A stretch of 64,000 nucleotides of DNA, taken from Cupriavidus neocaledonicus (lineage in GTDB: Bacteria; Pseudomonadota; Gammaproteobacteria; Burkholderiales; Burkholderiaceae). The number at the start of each line of letters is the position of its first letter. Positions within the stretch are counted from its first letter, which is position 1. Below the pieces are notes generated by a model. The model searched no databases and was not told the origin of the DNA. It worked only from the letters and a program-made list of their open reading frames with translations. The stretch covers positions 124,001 to 188,000 of the forward strand of contig NZ_AQUR01000100.1 in assembly GCF_000372525.1 (NCBI RefSeq), read 5' to 3'. Positions 21,626-31,768 of this stretch are shown in pieces. The translations under genes were made by a program, and so were the position numbers.

Positions 21626-22351
21626 TCAGCCGCGCGACGGCAGGTAGCTGGCCGGATTCACCGGCTTGCCGTTGCCGCGCACCTCGAAGTGCAGTTCGCT
21701 CGGGCTCGCGCCCATGCGCCCCACGTCCTGGCCCGCCGACACCTGCGCGCCCTCGCTGACCAGCGGCTGGTCGAGGTTGCCGTAGACGGTGAGCCAGTCG
21801 TCGTTGTGCTTGACGATCACCAGCATGCCGTAGCCGCGCAGGTTGCCGACGTGGATGGCGCGGCCGGCGGCGGCGGCGCGCACCGTGCCGTTGGCCGGCA
21901 CGGCGATGCTCAGGCCCTTGCTGGCGGGCGGCGCGAAGCCGGTCGTGACGCGGCCGTCGGCCGGCCATTGCAGGCGGATGCTGCTGGCCGGCGGCCGGGA
22001 TGCCGCGGCGCCGTCGACCCGCGGCGTATCGGTCACGGCCTGCCCGGTGCCGCTCGACGCCGTGGCGGTGCCGGCAGCGGCGCCGGGCGGGCGCACCCGG
22101 ATCAGTTGCCCCACCTCGATCTGGCCCGGGCTGGTGAGATCGCTGTTCCAGCGGGTCAGGTCGCGCACGCTGCGGCGGTGCTTGCGCGCGATCGAATACA
22201 GCGTGTCGCCGCGCTCGACGCGGTAGTAGCCGTCCGGCACGGGCCCGCCCGTGGTGCCGCAGCCGGCCGTGATCGCCGCCGTCGCGGCCGCCAGCAGCAG
22301 GGCCAGCGTACGGCGCCGGCCTGGCTCGAGGTCATGTCTGGTTTTCGTCAT
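21626..22351 (-). CDS. LysM / degenerate LytM (M23) lipoprotein, NlpD-like
   Basis: A 241-residue predicted lipoprotein. A basic signal and hydrophobic helix end in TAGC, with Cys31 as lipidation site. A LysM domain follows (about 43-87; [16 protein letters not shown]), then a linker and a M23/LytM domain (about 130-240). The zinc ligands are missing: the usual HxxxD position reads KGLSIA and the HxH position reads LHFEVR. The domain is therefore catalytically dead, like E. coli NlpD and EnvC, which activate amidases instead. The likely role is activation of a peptidoglycan amidase during cell separation. It is convergent with recJ and divergent from prfB. Confidence 0.9.
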   Translation of the reverse strand: MTKTRHDLEPGRRRTLALLLAAATAAITAGCGTTGGPVPDGYYRVERGDTLYSIARKHRRSVRDLTRWNSDLTSPGQIEVGQLIRVRPPGAAAGTATASSGTGQAVTDTPRVDGAAASRPPASSIRLQWPADGRVTTGFAPPASKGLSIAVPANGTVRAAAAGRAIHVGNLRGYGMLVIVKHNDDWLTVYGNLDQPLVSEGAQVSAGQDVGRMGASPSELHFEVRGNGKPVNPASYLPSRG

Positions 22352-22509
22352 GCGTCCTGTTCTTGGTCTCTGCCGGGGGCGGCTTGCGACCCGTATTATC
22401 GCCGCGCGCGCCGCCCGGCACCGCCGGATAGACCGCGCCGGCGCCGTTGCGTTCGGTTCGGGGCGCCGTCGAGACGCCTGGCAAGCCCCGATCTGCCGCG
22501 CCGATCCGC

Positions 22510-22515
22510 TATAAT
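22510..22515 (+). promoter_or_regulatory. Candidate -10 element of prfB
   Basis: TATAAT, a perfect -10 hexamer, lies 27 nt upstream of the prfB ATG. The -35 region is GC-rich and weak. AGGAA six nucleotides before the ATG is the ribosome-binding site. Confidence 0.5.
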
Positions 22516-22542
22516 TCGAGGTTTTCGAAGCGCAGGAACATC

Positions 22543-23647
22543 ATGGAAGCAGAACGCCTCAACGCCATCTCCGGTGCCATCTCCGATCTCCGTTCCCGGA
22601 CGGAAGATCTACGGGGGTATCTTTGACTACGATGTCAAAGTAGGAAGGCTGGACGAAGTCAACGGCCTGCTGGAAGACCCCGACGTCTGGAACAACCCCA
22701 AGCGGGCCCAGGACCTCGGCAAGGAAAAGAAGATGCTCGAGGGCGTGGTCGGCGTCCTGGGCAAGCTCACCGATGACCTCGTCGGTGCCGAAGAGCTGTT
22801 CGAGCTCGCCAGGGAAGAAGGCGACGACGACACCCTCGAGTCGATCGAGACCGACGTCAAGGGCTTCGAGGCGGTGGTGGCGGACATGGAATTCCGCCGC
22901 ATGTTCTCCGGCGAGATGGACCAGGCCAACGCCTTTATCGACATCCAGGCCGGCGCCGGCGGCACCGAAGCGTGCGACTGGGCCTCGATGCTGCTGCGCC
23001 AGTACCTGAAGTACTGCGAGCGCAAGGGCTTCAAGGCCGAAGTGCTGGAAGAGTCCGAGGGCGACGTCGCCGGCATCAAGAGCGCGACCATCAAGATCGA
23101 GGGCGAATACGCCTTCGGCTACCTGCGCACCGAAACCGGCGTGCACCGCCTGGTGCGCAAGTCGCCGTTCGATTCGTCGGGCGGGCGCCATACCTCGTTC
23201 TCGTCGGTGTTCGTCTATCCCGAGGTGGACGATTCGTTCGAGGTCGAGATCAACCCGGCGGACCTGCGCGTGGACACCTACCGCGCCTCGGGCGCGGGCG
23301 GCCAGCACATCAACAAGACCGATTCGGCCGTGCGCATCACGCACATCCCGACCGGGATCGTGGTGCAGTGCCAGAACGACCGCTCGCAGCACCGCAACCG
23401 CGCCGAAGCCATGTCGATGCTGAAGTCGCGCCTGTACGAGCACGAGATGCGCAAGCGCCAGGCCGAGGCCGACAAGCTCGAGGCCGGCAAGACCGACGTC
23501 GGCTGGGGCCACCAGATCCGCTCCTACGTGCTGGACCAGAGCCGCATCAAGGACCTGCGCACCAACGTGGAAATGTCCAACACCCAGAAGGTGCTGGACG
23601 GCGACCTGGACCCGTTCATCGAGGCCAGCCTCAAGCAGGGACTTTAA
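22543..23647 (+). CDS. prfB: Peptide chain release factor 2 (needs programmed +1 frameshift)
   Basis: A 367-residue RF2, which terminates translation at UGA and UAA. Translation from ATG 22543 reads 27 codons and meets an in-frame TGA at 22624-22626. After a +1 shift on CTT it continues from GAC at 22625 for another 340 codons. Family motifs lie in the second part: the stop-recognition SPF (KSPFDSSGG) and the catalytic GGQ ([10 protein letters not shown]). The coding region is therefore 22543-22623 joined to 22625-23647. This is the well-known autoregulatory frameshift and not a mutation. Confidence 0.98.
22612..22627 (+). promoter_or_regulatory. prfB programmed +1 frameshift signal
   Basis: The sequence CGGGGGTATCTTTGAC contains the internal Shine-Dalgarno-like GGGGG, the slippery CTT codon, the in-frame TGA stop and a following C, which weakens RF2 termination. 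When RF2 is scarce, ribosomes shift +1 and make the full protein. Confidence 0.96.
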
Positions 23648-23747
23648 GACCGTACCCGCCGCCGGCCGGCGGCGGCACAGCAACCCATCCATCGCTGTAC
23701 CGCCGCCCGCGCCATGCCGGCACGACGGCCTTTCCGACCGGGGCACC

Positions 23748-24506
23748 ATGAGCGAAGCCAATCACCTGTACATCATCACCGGCGCCTCGCGCGGGCTGGG
23801 CGCGGCACTGACCAACGCCCTGCTGGTGCCGGGCAACCGCCTGATCTGCGTTGCGCGCAGCCGCAACACCGAGCTCGAGCGCATCGCCACGCTCAGCGGC
23901 GTGCCGGTGGCCTGGCACCTGCAGGACCTGGCGCAGGCCGGCCCTGCCGCCACCTGGCTCGCCAGCGTGCTCGACACGCTCGACCTGCCGCCGACCAGCG
24001 CCACGCTGATCCTGAACGCCGGCGTGGTCGAGCCGATCGGACCGGTGGCGGCGTTGCAGGAAAAATCGCTGGTGCCGCACCTGCTGACCAACCTGGCGGC
24101 GCCGATGACCATGACCGCGGCGTTCCTGGAACGCACCGAGAAGTTCGGCTGCCCGCGCAAGGTGCTGGCGATCTCCTCCGGCGCGGCACGGCGCCCGATC
24201 GAAGGCTGGAGCGCCTACTGCGCCGGCAAGGCCGGGCTCGACATGTTCATGCGTTCGGTCAACGCCGAGTACGCCCATGCCGAGGCGCCGCACACCGTGC
24301 GCGCGGTGGCGCTGGCGCCCGGCGTGATCGATACCGGCATGCAGGCCACCATCCGCAATGCCGATTTTGCCCAGGTGCAGCGCTTCCGCGAACTCAAGGC
24401 CAACCAGCAACTCGCCTCGGCCGAGGAAACCGCCGGCCGCATCGTCGCTTACCTGCACCGCCCGGATTTCGGCACCACCGAGCTGGACGATCTCCGCAAT
24501 TACTGA
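23748..24506 (+). CDS. Short-chain dehydrogenase/reductase (SDR)
   Basis: A 252-residue classical SDR oxidoreductase. The cofactor motif GASRGLG is at residues 12-18, the NAG motif is in LILNAGVVEP, and the catalytic serine (AISSGAA) precedes Tyr-x3-Lys (AYCAGK). The overall layout resembles the benzil/sepiapterin reductase-like subgroup, so NADPH use is likely, but the substrate is unknown. It lies 100 nt downstream of prfB and 48 nt upstream of lysS on the same strand, so it may be co-transcribed with them. Confidence 0.9.
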   Translation: MSEANHLYIITGASRGLGAALTNALLVPGNRLICVARSRNTELERIATLSGVPVAWHLQDLAQAGPAATWLASVLDTLDLPPTSATLILNAGVVEPIGPVAALQEKSLVPHLLTNLAAPMTMTAAFLERTEKFGCPRKVLAISSGAARRPIEGWSAYCAGKAGLDMFMRSVNAEYAHAEAPHTVRAVALAPGVIDTGMQATIRNADFAQVQRFRELKANQQLASAEETAGRIVAYLHRPDFGTTELDDLRNY

Positions 24507-24554
24507 AGCCATACTGAACCCGCGCGCTGCCCGGCGCGCGACCGACACGACATC

Positions 24555-26111
24555 ATGACCGAACCGAACCGCGCCCAGGCCCCGGCGCAGAACAAGGCCG
24601 CCGCCGCCGACACGCCCGCCGTCGACGAAAACAAGATCATCGCGGAGCGGCGCGAAAAACTGGCCGCGCTGCGCCAGCAAGGCGTGGCCTTCCCCAACGA
24701 TTTCCGCCCCACCCACCAGGCCGCCGCGCTGCAGGCGCAGTACGCCGACACCGAGCAGGCCACGCTCGAGGCCGCGCCGGTCGAGGTCGCCATCGCCGGG
24801 CGCATGATGCTCAAGCGCGTGATGGGCAAGGCCAGCTTCGCCACGGTGCAGGACGGCAGCGGCCAGATCCAGTTCTACATCACCCGCGACAAGGTCGGCG
24901 AAGAGGTCTACGCCGCCTTCAAGCACTGGGACCTGGGCGACATCATCAGCGCGCGCGGCGAGCTGTTCCGCACCAACAAGGGCGAGCTGTCGGTGCAGGT
25001 GCGCGAGCTGCGCCTGCTGTCCAAGTCGCTGCGCCCGCTGCCGGACAAGTTCCACGGCCTGGCCGACCAGGAAATGAAGTACCGCCAGCGCTATGTCGAC
25101 CTGATCGTGTCGCCGGAAACGCGCAATACCTTCCGCGCGCGCACCGACGCGATCTCGTCGCTGCGCCGCCATATGGCCGACGCCGGCTTCATGGAAGTGG
25201 AAACGCCGATGCTGCACCCGATCCCGGGCGGCGCCGCGGCCAAGCCCTTCATCACGCACCACAACGCGCTCGACATGCAGATGTTCCTGCGCATCGCGCC
25301 CGAGCTGTACCTGAAGCGCCTGATCGTCGGCGGCTTCGAGCGCGTGTTCGAGATCAACCGCAACTTCCGCAACGAGGGGGTGAGCCCGCGCCACAACCCC
25401 GAGTTCACCATGATGGAGTTCTACGCGGCCTACACCGACTACCGCTGGCTGATGGACTTCACCGAGGACCTGATCCGCAAGGCGGCGATCGACGCGCGCG
25501 GCAGCGCGGTGCTGACGTACCAGGAGCGCGAGCTGGACCTGTCCAAGCCGTTCCACCGCCTGACCATCTGCCAGGCGATCCAGAAGTTCGCGCCGCAGTA
25601 CACCGACGCGCAGCTGGCCGATGCCGAATTCCTGCGCACCGAACTGAAGAAGTTCGGCGTCAACACCAACGCGCCGCAGTTCCTCAACGCCGGCCTGGGC
25701 ACGCTGCAGCTGGTGCTGTTCGAGGAAACCGCCGAAAGCCAGCTGTGGGAGCCGACCTTTATCGTCGACTACCCGGTCGAGGTCTCGCCGCTGGCGCGCG
25801 CCTCGGACACGGTGCCGGGCATCACCGAGCGTTTCGAACTGTTCATCACCGGCCGCGAGATCGCCAACGGCTTCTCCGAGCTGAACGACGCCGAGGACCA
25901 GGCCGACCGCTTCCGCAAGCAGGTCGAGCAGAAGGATGCCGGCGACGAGGAAGCGATGTACTTCGACGCCGACTATATCCGCGCGCTGGAATACGGCATG
26001 CCGCCGACGGGCGGCTGCGGCATCGGCATCGACCGGCTGGTGATGCTGCTGACGGATAGCCCGAATATCCGTGACGTGATCCTGTTCCCGCACCTGCGGC
26101 GCGAAGACTGA
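24555..26111 (+). CDS. lysS: Lysyl-tRNA synthetase (class II)
   Basis: A 518-residue LysRS that charges tRNA-Lys. An N-terminal OB-fold anticodon-binding domain ([19 protein letters not shown] near residue 80) is followed by the class II catalytic domain. Motif 1 lies around [15 protein letters not shown], motif 2 around [15 protein letters not shown] and motif 3 is [10 protein letters not shown] near the C-terminus. A bidirectional terminator follows about 80 nt after the stop and is shared with the isc operon coming from the right. Confidence 0.98.
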   Translation: MTEPNRAQAPAQNKAAAADTPAVDENKIIAERREKLAALRQQGVAFPNDFRPTHQAAALQAQYADTEQATLEAAPVEVAIAGRMMLKRVMGKASFATVQDGSGQIQFYITRDKVGEEVYAAFKHWDLGDIISARGELFRTNKGELSVQVRELRLLSKSLRPLPDKFHGLADQEMKYRQRYVDLIVSPETRNTFRARTDAISSLRRHMADAGFMEVETPMLHPIPGGAAAKPFITHHNALDMQMFLRIAPELYLKRLIVGGFERVFEINRNFRNEGVSPRHNPEFTMMEFYAAYTDYRWLMDFTEDLIRKAAIDARGSAVLTYQERELDLSKPFHRLTICQAIQKFAPQYTDAQLADAEFLRTELKKFGVNTNAPQFLNAGLGTLQLVLFEETAESQLWEPTFIVDYPVEVSPLARASDTVPGITERFELFITGREIANGFSELNDAEDQADRFRKQVEQKDAGDEEAMYFDADYIRALEYGMPPTGGCGIGIDRLVMLLTDSPNIRDVILFPHLRRED

Positions 26112-26189
26112 TGGTTCGCGCCCCTCTCCCGCATGCGGGAGAGGGAGCAATCCGAGCGGTCGATCAGTTCGATCGTCGGGCTCCAAAGC

Positions 26190-26218
26190 AAAAAGGCCGG
26201 CATCAAGCCGGCCTTTTT
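26190..26218. terminator. Bidirectional intrinsic terminator between lysS and the isc operon
   Basis: A 12-bp perfect stem (AAAAAGGCCGGC and its complement) with a 5-nt loop ATCAA. Each strand ends in five T residues, so it serves both lysS (+) and iscX (-). Confidence 0.95.
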
Positions 26219-26240
26219 GTTTATTCCTGACATCAGGAAT

Positions 26241-26435
26241 TCATTCCGCTTCCTCGATCCACGCCTGCTGGATCGCCTCCAGGATCTTCTCGCCCGAGCG
26301 CGCCGGATCGTCGGCAAAGCCGTCGAGCTCCAGCACCCAGCGGCGCAGGTCGGTAAAGCGCACGCCGGCCGGATCGACATCCGGGAACTTGTCGTACAGG
26401 GCTTCGGCGATGGCGTAGGTATCGGTCCACTTCAT
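26241..26435 (-). CDS. iscX: Fe-S cluster assembly protein IscX
   Basis: A 64-residue acidic protein matching IscX (YfhJ) over its full length; MKWTDTYAIAEALYD is the family start. IscX binds IscS and iron and modulates the rate of cluster assembly. It is the last gene of the isc operon, 34 nt after fdx and just before the shared terminator. Confidence 0.96.
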   Translation of the reverse strand: MKWTDTYAIAEALYDKFPDVDPAGVRFTDLRRWVLELDGFADDPARSGEKILEAIQQAWIEEAE

Positions 26436-26469
26436 GGGCTTGTTCTCCGCTGGGATCGGTGCCGTCGGC

Positions 26470-26808
26470 TCAGTGGCCTTCCTTGGCGTGGTTGATGGTG
26501 TACTTGGGAATCTCGACGGTCAGGTCTTCCTCGTCGACGATGGCCTGGCACGACAGGCGCGAATTCGGCTCCAGGCCCCAGGCCTTGTCGAGCAAATCCT
26601 CTTCCTTCTCCTCGGCCTCGTTGAGCGAGTCGAAGCCCTCGCGCACGATCACGTGGCACGTGGTGCAGGCACAGGACTTCTCGCACGCGTGCTCGAGATC
26701 GATGCCGTTGGCGAGCAGCGAATCCAGCACGCTGACGCCCTTCTCGGCCTCGATCACCTTCCCTTCCGGGCAGTATTCGACGTGGGGCAAAACAATGATC
26801 TGTGGCAT
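26470..26808 (-). CDS. fdx: ISC-system [2Fe-2S] ferredoxin
   Basis: A 112-residue adrenodoxin-type ferredoxin that supplies electrons for Fe-S cluster assembly. The [2Fe-2S] ligands are in ACEKSCACTTC (C-x5-C-x2-C) and the later RLSCQA. I chose ATG 26808 because it gives the family opening MPQIIVLPH; a longer frame reaches into hscA and is not family-like. It lies between hscA and iscX. Confidence 0.97.
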   Translation of the reverse strand: MPQIIVLPHVEYCPEGKVIEAEKGVSVLDSLLANGIDLEHACEKSCACTTCHVIVREGFDSLNEAEEKEEDLLDKAWGLEPNSRLSCQAIVDEEDLTVEIPKYTINHAKEGH

Positions 26809-26848
26809 GTCGTTTCCTGGGTTCTGTAGTGCGGTGCAGGCGCGGTGA

Positions 26849-28714
26849 TCAGCCCAGCTCCTGTACCTTGCGCCCCGCCAGTGCGCTCTTGATCGAGCGG
26901 TCCATGCGGCGGGCGGCGAATTCATCGGTGCCGTGCGACAGTTTTTCCACCGTGGCGCGGATCGCAAGGTGGTCTTCACCCCGGGCGATCTCGCGCACGT
27001 CGGCGATCAGCGCTTCGACCTGTGCGCGCTCCTCGGCCGACAGCAGGTCGCCATCGGTCTGCAGCGCACGCTCGGTGGCCTCGACCAGGCGTTCCGCCTC
27101 GACACGTTCCTCCGCCAGCGCACGGCTCTTCATATCGTGCTCGGCCTCGCGGAAGCTGTCCTGCAGCATGCGCGCGATATCGTCGTCGGCCAGCCCGTAA
27201 GACGGCTTGACCGTGACCGACGCTTCCACGCCCGAGTGCGTCTCGCGCGCGCTCACCGACAGCAGCCCGTCGGCGTCGACCTGGTAGGTCACGCGGATGC
27301 GCGCCGCGCCGGCCACCATCGGCGGGATGCCGCGCAGCTCGAAGCGCGCCAGCGAACGGCAGTCGCTGGCCAGCTCGCGCTCGCCCTGCAGCACGTGGAT
27401 CGCCATCGCGGTCTGGCCGTCCTTGAAGGTGGTGAATTCCTGCGCGCGCGCCACCGGGATGGTGCTGTTGCGCGGGATGATCTTCTCGACCAGGCCGCCC
27501 ATGGTCTCGACGCCCAGCGACAGCGGGATCACGTCGAGCAGCAGCCAGTCCTCGCCGGGGGCATGGTTGCCGGCCAGCAGGTTGGCCTGCATCGCCGCGC
27601 CCAGCGCCACCACGCGATCCGGATCGAGGTTGGTGAGCGGGCTCTGGCCGAAGAAATCGCCCACCGCCTTGCGGATCGACGGCATGCGCGTGGCGCCGCC
27701 GACCAGCACCACGCCCTTGACGTCTTCGGGCGTCACGCCGGCGTCGCGCAGCGCCTTGCGCACCGGCGCCAGCGTCTTCTGCACCAGGTGGGCAGTGATC
27801 TGCTCGAAGGTCTGGTCGGTCAGCGTCAGGTGCACGATCTCGCCGGATTCCAGCACTGCGTCGATCACGGTGCTGTCCGCTTCGGACAGCGCTTCCTTGG
27901 CGGCGCGCGCGCGCACCATCAGCAGGCGCATGTCCTGCGCCGACAGCGGCTGCAGGTTGGCCTGCTCGACGATCCAGCACAGCAGGCGCTGGTCGAAGTC
28001 GTCGCCGCCGAGCGCCGAATCGCCGCCGGTGGCCAGCACCTCGAACACGCCCTGGGTCAGCTTGAGCACCGAGATATCGAAGGTGCCGCCGCCGAGGTCA
28101 TACACGGCATAGATGCCTTCGGCGGCATTGTCGAGGCCGTAGGCAATGGCCGCGGCAGTGGGCTCGTTGAGCAGGCGCAGCACTTCCAGGCCGGCCAGGC
28201 GCGCGGCGTCCTTGGTCGCCTGGCGCTGGGCCTCGTCGAAATACGCCGGCACCGTGATGACGGCGCCGACCAGGTCGTCGCCGAGGCTGTCTTCGGCGCG
28301 CTGGCGCAGCGTGGCCAGGATCTCGGCCGAGATCTCGACCGGGCTCTTCACGCCGGCCGCGGTCTTGATCTGCACCATGCCGGGCGCATCGACGAAATCG
28401 TACGGGCTGTGCTCGATATTGGCGACGTCGCGCAGGCCGCGGCCCATGAAGCGCTTGACCGAGACGATGGTGTTCTTGGGATCGCGCACCGCTTCTTCCT
28501 GGGCCCGGTAGCCGATATGCGCGGTACGGTCAGGCAGGTAGCGCACGACCGAGGGCAGCAGCGCGCGGCCGCGCTCGTCGGCCAGCACTTCGGGAATGCT
28601 GCTGCGCACCGCGGCCACCAGCGAGTTGGTGGTGCCGAGGTCGATGCCGACGGCGAGGCGGCGTTGGTGGGGCGCCGGCGACATGCCGGGTTCGGAAATC
28701 TGGAGCAGTGCCAT
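26849..28714 (-). CDS. hscA: Fe-S protein assembly chaperone HscA
   Basis: A 621-residue Hsp70-type chaperone specialised for the scaffold IscU. The nucleotide-binding domain has GIDLGTTNS near residue 24, YDLGGGTFD and [10 protein letters not shown]; the C-terminal part is the substrate-binding domain. HscA with HscB drives release of the cluster from IscU by binding its LPPVK motif, which is present in the IscU encoded nearby. It lies 108 nt downstream of hscB. Confidence 0.98.
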   Translation of the reverse strand: MALLQISEPGMSPAPHQRRLAVGIDLGTTNSLVAAVRSSIPEVLADERGRALLPSVVRYLPDRTAHIGYRAQEEAVRDPKNTIVSVKRFMGRGLRDVANIEHSPYDFVDAPGMVQIKTAAGVKSPVEISAEILATLRQRAEDSLGDDLVGAVITVPAYFDEAQRQATKDAARLAGLEVLRLLNEPTAAAIAYGLDNAAEGIYAVYDLGGGTFDISVLKLTQGVFEVLATGGDSALGGDDFDQRLLCWIVEQANLQPLSAQDMRLLMVRARAAKEALSEADSTVIDAVLESGEIVHLTLTDQTFEQITAHLVQKTLAPVRKALRDAGVTPEDVKGVVLVGGATRMPSIRKAVGDFFGQSPLTNLDPDRVVALGAAMQANLLAGNHAPGEDWLLLDVIPLSLGVETMGGLVEKIIPRNSTIPVARAQEFTTFKDGQTAMAIHVLQGERELASDCRSLARFELRGIPPMVAGAARIRVTYQVDADGLLSVSARETHSGVEASVTVKPSYGLADDDIARMLQDSFREAEHDMKSRALAEERVEAERLVEATERALQTDGDLLSAEERAQVEALIADVREIARGEDHLAIRATVEKLSHGTDEFAARRMDRSIKSALAGRKVQELG

Positions 28715-28822
28715 GGTAATTCTTCGCTGTCTTGTACGGCAGGGGAAACCGCCATGCGGGGCGGCATGCGTGCGGTTTTCAGGCCGGGCGCCATTGTGTC
28801 ATGGCCCCGGCGATCTTGCCGG

Positions 28823-29341
28823 TCAGTCTTCCAGCCGGTCGACGGCCTCGCTGGTATCGTGCTCGATCTTCTCGATAAACATCAGTTGCCGCACCGCGCC
28901 GCCGGCCGCGTCGTTGTCGCCGGCATCGAGCAGCGCGCCCAATGCCGCGTGGCGCTCGCGCTTCTCCTGGCGCAGCTCGCGCAGCAGCGCATCAAGGCGG
29001 TCCACGTCGCGCGCTTCCACCGCGTCCTGCAGCGCCTCGCGCCATTCCATCTGCTGCATCAGGAACGCGGGCGACATCGCGGTGTTGTTCTCCGCCTGCA
29101 CGTCGATGCCGCGCAGCTTGAGCAGGTAGGTCGCGCGCCGCAGCGGCTGGCGCAGCGTGCGATAGGCTTCGTTGGCATGCGCGGCCCACTGCATCGCCAC
29201 GCGGCGCTCGGCATCGCCGGCCTTGGCGAAGCGATCCGGATGCGCCTGCGACTGTACGGTGCGGTAGGCCGCGTCCAGCGCGGCCTCGTCGACGCCGTAC
29301 TGCACCGGCAGGCCGAACAGCGCAAAAAAATCGTCTTTCAA
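28823..29341 (-). CDS. hscB: Fe-S assembly J-domain co-chaperone HscB
   Basis: A 172-residue J-protein partner of HscA. The N-terminal J domain contains the HPD motif ([16 protein letters not shown]), and the C-terminal helical bundle binds IscU. The start is probably TTG at 29341 ([13 protein letters not shown]), preceded by GGGGA at good spacing. A second TTG four codons upstream (29353) has no ribosome-binding site. No ATG is available near the family start. Confidence 0.93.
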   Translation of the reverse strand: MKDDFFALFGLPVQYGVDEAALDAAYRTVQSQAHPDRFAKAGDAERRVAMQWAAHANEAYRTLRQPLRRATYLLKLRGIDVQAENNTAMSPAFLMQQMEWREALQDAVEARDVDRLDALLRELRQEKRERHAALGALLDAGDNDAAGGAVRQLMFIEKIEHDTSEAVDRLED

Positions 29342-29396
29342 CTGCTTCCCCAAGAAAAAAGAGCGGCCGCGCCGCCCTTCGTCCGTGCTGCCGCCG

Positions 29397-29621
29397 CTAC
29401 CGCGCGGGCTGGCTGGCCCACTCGGCCGGCGGCTCGTTGCGGTCGCACTTCAGGCAATTGACCCGCGTGCCGATCATGGCGGCGCGGCCCGCCTCGCTCT
29501 GCGTCCAGGGCCGCGACTGCCACGGCGGGTCATGCCGCACATGCTGGCCATGGCCGCAGTCGAGTTCGGCCACCCAGTGGCCTTCGTCGTCCCGGCGGAA
29601 GCCGACGATGCTGCGCTCCAC
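29397..29621 (-). CDS. DUF3565 family small protein in the isc operon
   Basis: A 74-residue protein that resembles the DUF3565 family. It begins [20 protein letters not shown] and carries conserved [10 protein letters not shown] and late VNCLKCDR segments. The Cys/His residues could bind a metal, but this is inference. The start is a GTG at 29621 with AGGG seven nucleotides upstream. It is inserted between iscA (37 nt upstream) and hscB (55 nt downstream) and must be co-transcribed with them. Function is unknown. Confidence 0.8.
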   Translation of the reverse strand: MERSIVGFRRDDEGHWVAELDCGHGQHVRHDPPWQSRPWTQSEAGRAAMIGTRVNCLKCDRNEPPAEWASQPAR

Positions 29622-29658
29622 CGGCGGCCCTGCCCGCGTCAGCCTGCTGCGGCGTACA

Positions 29659-29979
29659 TCAGACCGTGAACGACTCGCCGCAGCCGCACTCGTCCTTGAC
29701 GTTGGGGTTGTTGAAGCGGAAGCCTTCGTTCAACCCTTCGCGCGCGTAGTCGAGTTCGGTGCCGTCGATATACGGCAGGCTCTTGGCGTCGACGATGACC
29801 TTGATCCCGTGCGATTCGAACACGTTGTCTTCCGGCAGCAGTTCGTCGACGTATTCCAGCTTGTAGGCCAGGCCCGAGCAGCCGGTGGTCTTCACGCCCA
29901 GGCGCAGGCCCACGCCCTTGCCGCGGCGTTCCAGATAGCGCGCCACATGCTTGGCGGCCTTCTCGGTCATGGTGATCAT
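29659..29979 (-). CDS. iscA: A-type Fe-S carrier protein IscA
   Basis: A 106-residue A-type carrier that hands Fe-S clusters from IscU to target proteins. The three conserved cysteines are in TTGCSGLAY near residue 34 and the C-terminal CGCGESF pair. ATG 29979 is chosen because AAGGA lies eight nucleotides upstream. It lies 40 nt downstream of iscU. Confidence 0.97.
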   Translation of the reverse strand: MITMTEKAAKHVARYLERRGKGVGLRLGVKTTGCSGLAYKLEYVDELLPEDNVFESHGIKVIVDAKSLPYIDGTELDYAREGLNEGFRFNNPNVKDECGCGESFTV

Positions 29980-30019
29980 CGTTGCGTTCCTTCGTCGGTG
30001 CCGTGCTCAGTGCGACAGG

Positions 30020-30418
30020 TCAGGCGGCCTTTTGCTCGGCGCCGTGCTTCTTCTTGTAGTCTTCGACGGCGGCCTTGATCGCGTCTTCGGCAAGGATCGA
30101 GCAGTGAATCTTCACCGGCGGCAGCGCCAGTTCCTCGGCGATCTGGGTGTTCTTGATCTCCAGCGCCTGGTCCACGGTCTTGCCCTTGACCCACTCGGTC
30201 ACCAGCGACGACGAAGCGATGGCCGAGCCACAGCCGTAGGTCTTGAACTTGGCGTCTTCGATCACGCCCGCCTCGTTGACCTTGATCTGCAGCTTCATCA
30301 CGTCGCCGCAAGCCGGGGCGCCGACCATGCCGGTGCCGACCGCGTCGTCGTTCTTGTCGAACGAACCGACGTTGCGGGGGTTTTCATAGTGGTCGAGAAC
30401 CTTCGTGCTGTATGACAT
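30020..30418 (-). CDS. iscU: Fe-S cluster scaffold protein IscU
   Basis: A 132-residue scaffold on which IscS and iron build [2Fe-2S] clusters. The three ligand cysteines are in GAPACGD, KTYGCGSA and KIHCSILA, and the LPPVK motif recognised by HscA is immediately before the third. Length and order within the operon (after iscS) are canonical. Confidence 0.98.
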   Translation of the reverse strand: MSYSTKVLDHYENPRNVGSFDKNDDAVGTGMVGAPACGDVMKLQIKVNEAGVIEDAKFKTYGCGSAIASSSLVTEWVKGKTVDQALEIKNTQIAEELALPPVKIHCSILAEDAIKAAVEDYKKKHGAEQKAA

Positions 30419-30492
30419 TTGGCTTACCTCTTGCGTATCTTTTACGGGGGTCTTGCTGTTATTTTGGCGGGATCCCGCGGGTGCTCATGCGC

Positions 30493-31710
30493 TCAGTGCG
30501 CGGCCCACTGGATCGAATTCAGGTCGACGCCGTCCTTGAACATTTCCCACAGCGGCGACAGGTCGCGCAGCTTGCCGATCTTGCTCTTGAGCAGCTCGAC
30601 GGTGTAGTCGATCTCCTGCTCGGTGGTGAAGCGGCCGACCGTGAAGCGGATCGAGCTGTGCGCCAGCTCATCGTTGCGGCCCAGCGCGCGCAGCACATAC
30701 GATGGCTCCAGCGAGGCCGAGGTGCAGGCCGAGCCCGACGACACCGCCACGTCCTTGATCGCCATGATCAGCGACTCGCCTTCGACGAAGTTGAAGCTGA
30801 CGTTCAGGTTGTGCGGCACGCGATGCTCCAGGTCACCGTTCAGGTAGACCTCTTCCATGTCCGACAGGCCGTTCCACAGGCGGTCGCGCAGCATGCGGAT
30901 GCGCTCGTTTTCGGTGGCCATCTCTTCGCGCGCGATGCGGAAGGCTTCGCCCATGCCGACGATCTGGTGCGTGGCCAGCGTGCCCGAACGCATGCCGCGC
31001 TCGTGGCCGCCGCCGTGCATCTGCGCCTCGATGCGCACGCGCGGCTTGCGGCGCACGTACAGCGCGCCGATGCCCTTGGGGCCGTAGGTCTTGTGGGCCG
31101 AGAACGACATCAGGTCGCACTTCAGCTTGTTCAGGTCGATTGTCACCTTGCCGGTCGCCTGCGCGGCGTCGCAATGGAAGATGATGCCCTTCTCGCGGCA
31201 GATCTCGCCGATCTGCTCGACGTCCTGGATCACGCCGATCTCGTTATTGACCAGCATCACCGATACCACGATGGTGTCCGGGCGCAGCGCCTGCTTAAAC
31301 ACGTCCATGTCGAGCAGGCCGTTTTCCTTCACGTCCAGGTAGGTCACTTCGAAGCCCTGGCGCTCCAGCTCGCGCGTGGTGTCGAGCACGGCCTTGTGCT
31401 CGGTCTTCACGGTGATGATGTGCTTGCCCTTGCCCGAATAGAAGTTCGCGGCGCCCTTGATCGCCAGGTTGTCCGACTCGGTCGCCCCCGAGGTCCACAC
31501 GATTTCGCGCGGGTCGGCGCCGACCAGTGCGGCCACCTGCTCGCGCGCCTCTTCCACCGCGCGCTCCGCTTCCCAGCCGTACGCATGGCTGCGCGACGCG
31601 GGATTGCCGAACTGCTCGCGCAGGTACGGAATCATCTTGTCCGCCACGCGCGGGTCCACCGGCGTGGTGGCCGAGTAATCCATGTAGATGGGGAAATGTG
31701 GGGTGCTCAT
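30493..31710 (-). CDS. iscS: Cysteine desulfurase IscS
   Basis: A 405-residue PLP enzyme that takes sulfur from cysteine for Fe-S clusters and tRNA thiolation. The PLP lysine is in [12 protein letters not shown] and the persulfide cysteine is in [14 protein letters not shown]. It lies 58 nt downstream of iscR. Confidence 0.98.
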   Translation of the reverse strand: MSTPHFPIYMDYSATTPVDPRVADKMIPYLREQFGNPASRSHAYGWEAERAVEEAREQVAALVGADPREIVWTSGATESDNLAIKGAANFYSGKGKHIITVKTEHKAVLDTTRELERQGFEVTYLDVKENGLLDMDVFKQALRPDTIVVSVMLVNNEIGVIQDVEQIGEICREKGIIFHCDAAQATGKVTIDLNKLKCDLMSFSAHKTYGPKGIGALYVRRKPRVRIEAQMHGGGHERGMRSGTLATHQIVGMGEAFRIAREEMATENERIRMLRDRLWNGLSDMEEVYLNGDLEHRVPHNLNVSFNFVEGESLIMAIKDVAVSSGSACTSASLEPSYVLRALGRNDELAHSSIRFTVGRFTTEQEIDYTVELLKSKIGKLRDLSPLWEMFKDGVDLNSIQWAAH

Positions 31711-31768
31711 CGTTATGACTGCCTTGTAAGGGACCGCTGATCGCTGTGTTGCTGTCTTGCCGGCGCGC

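Noticed and set aside
23631-26186. Minus-strand open frame of about 850 codons opposite prfB, the SDR and lysS
   Set aside because: Its composition is an antisense artefact, it spans three real genes, and it contains no domain I recognise.
28739-28785. GC-rich hairpin between hscA and hscB
   Set aside because: The stem is interrupted and lies inside a transcribed operon; it lacks a convincing T-run in the operon direction.
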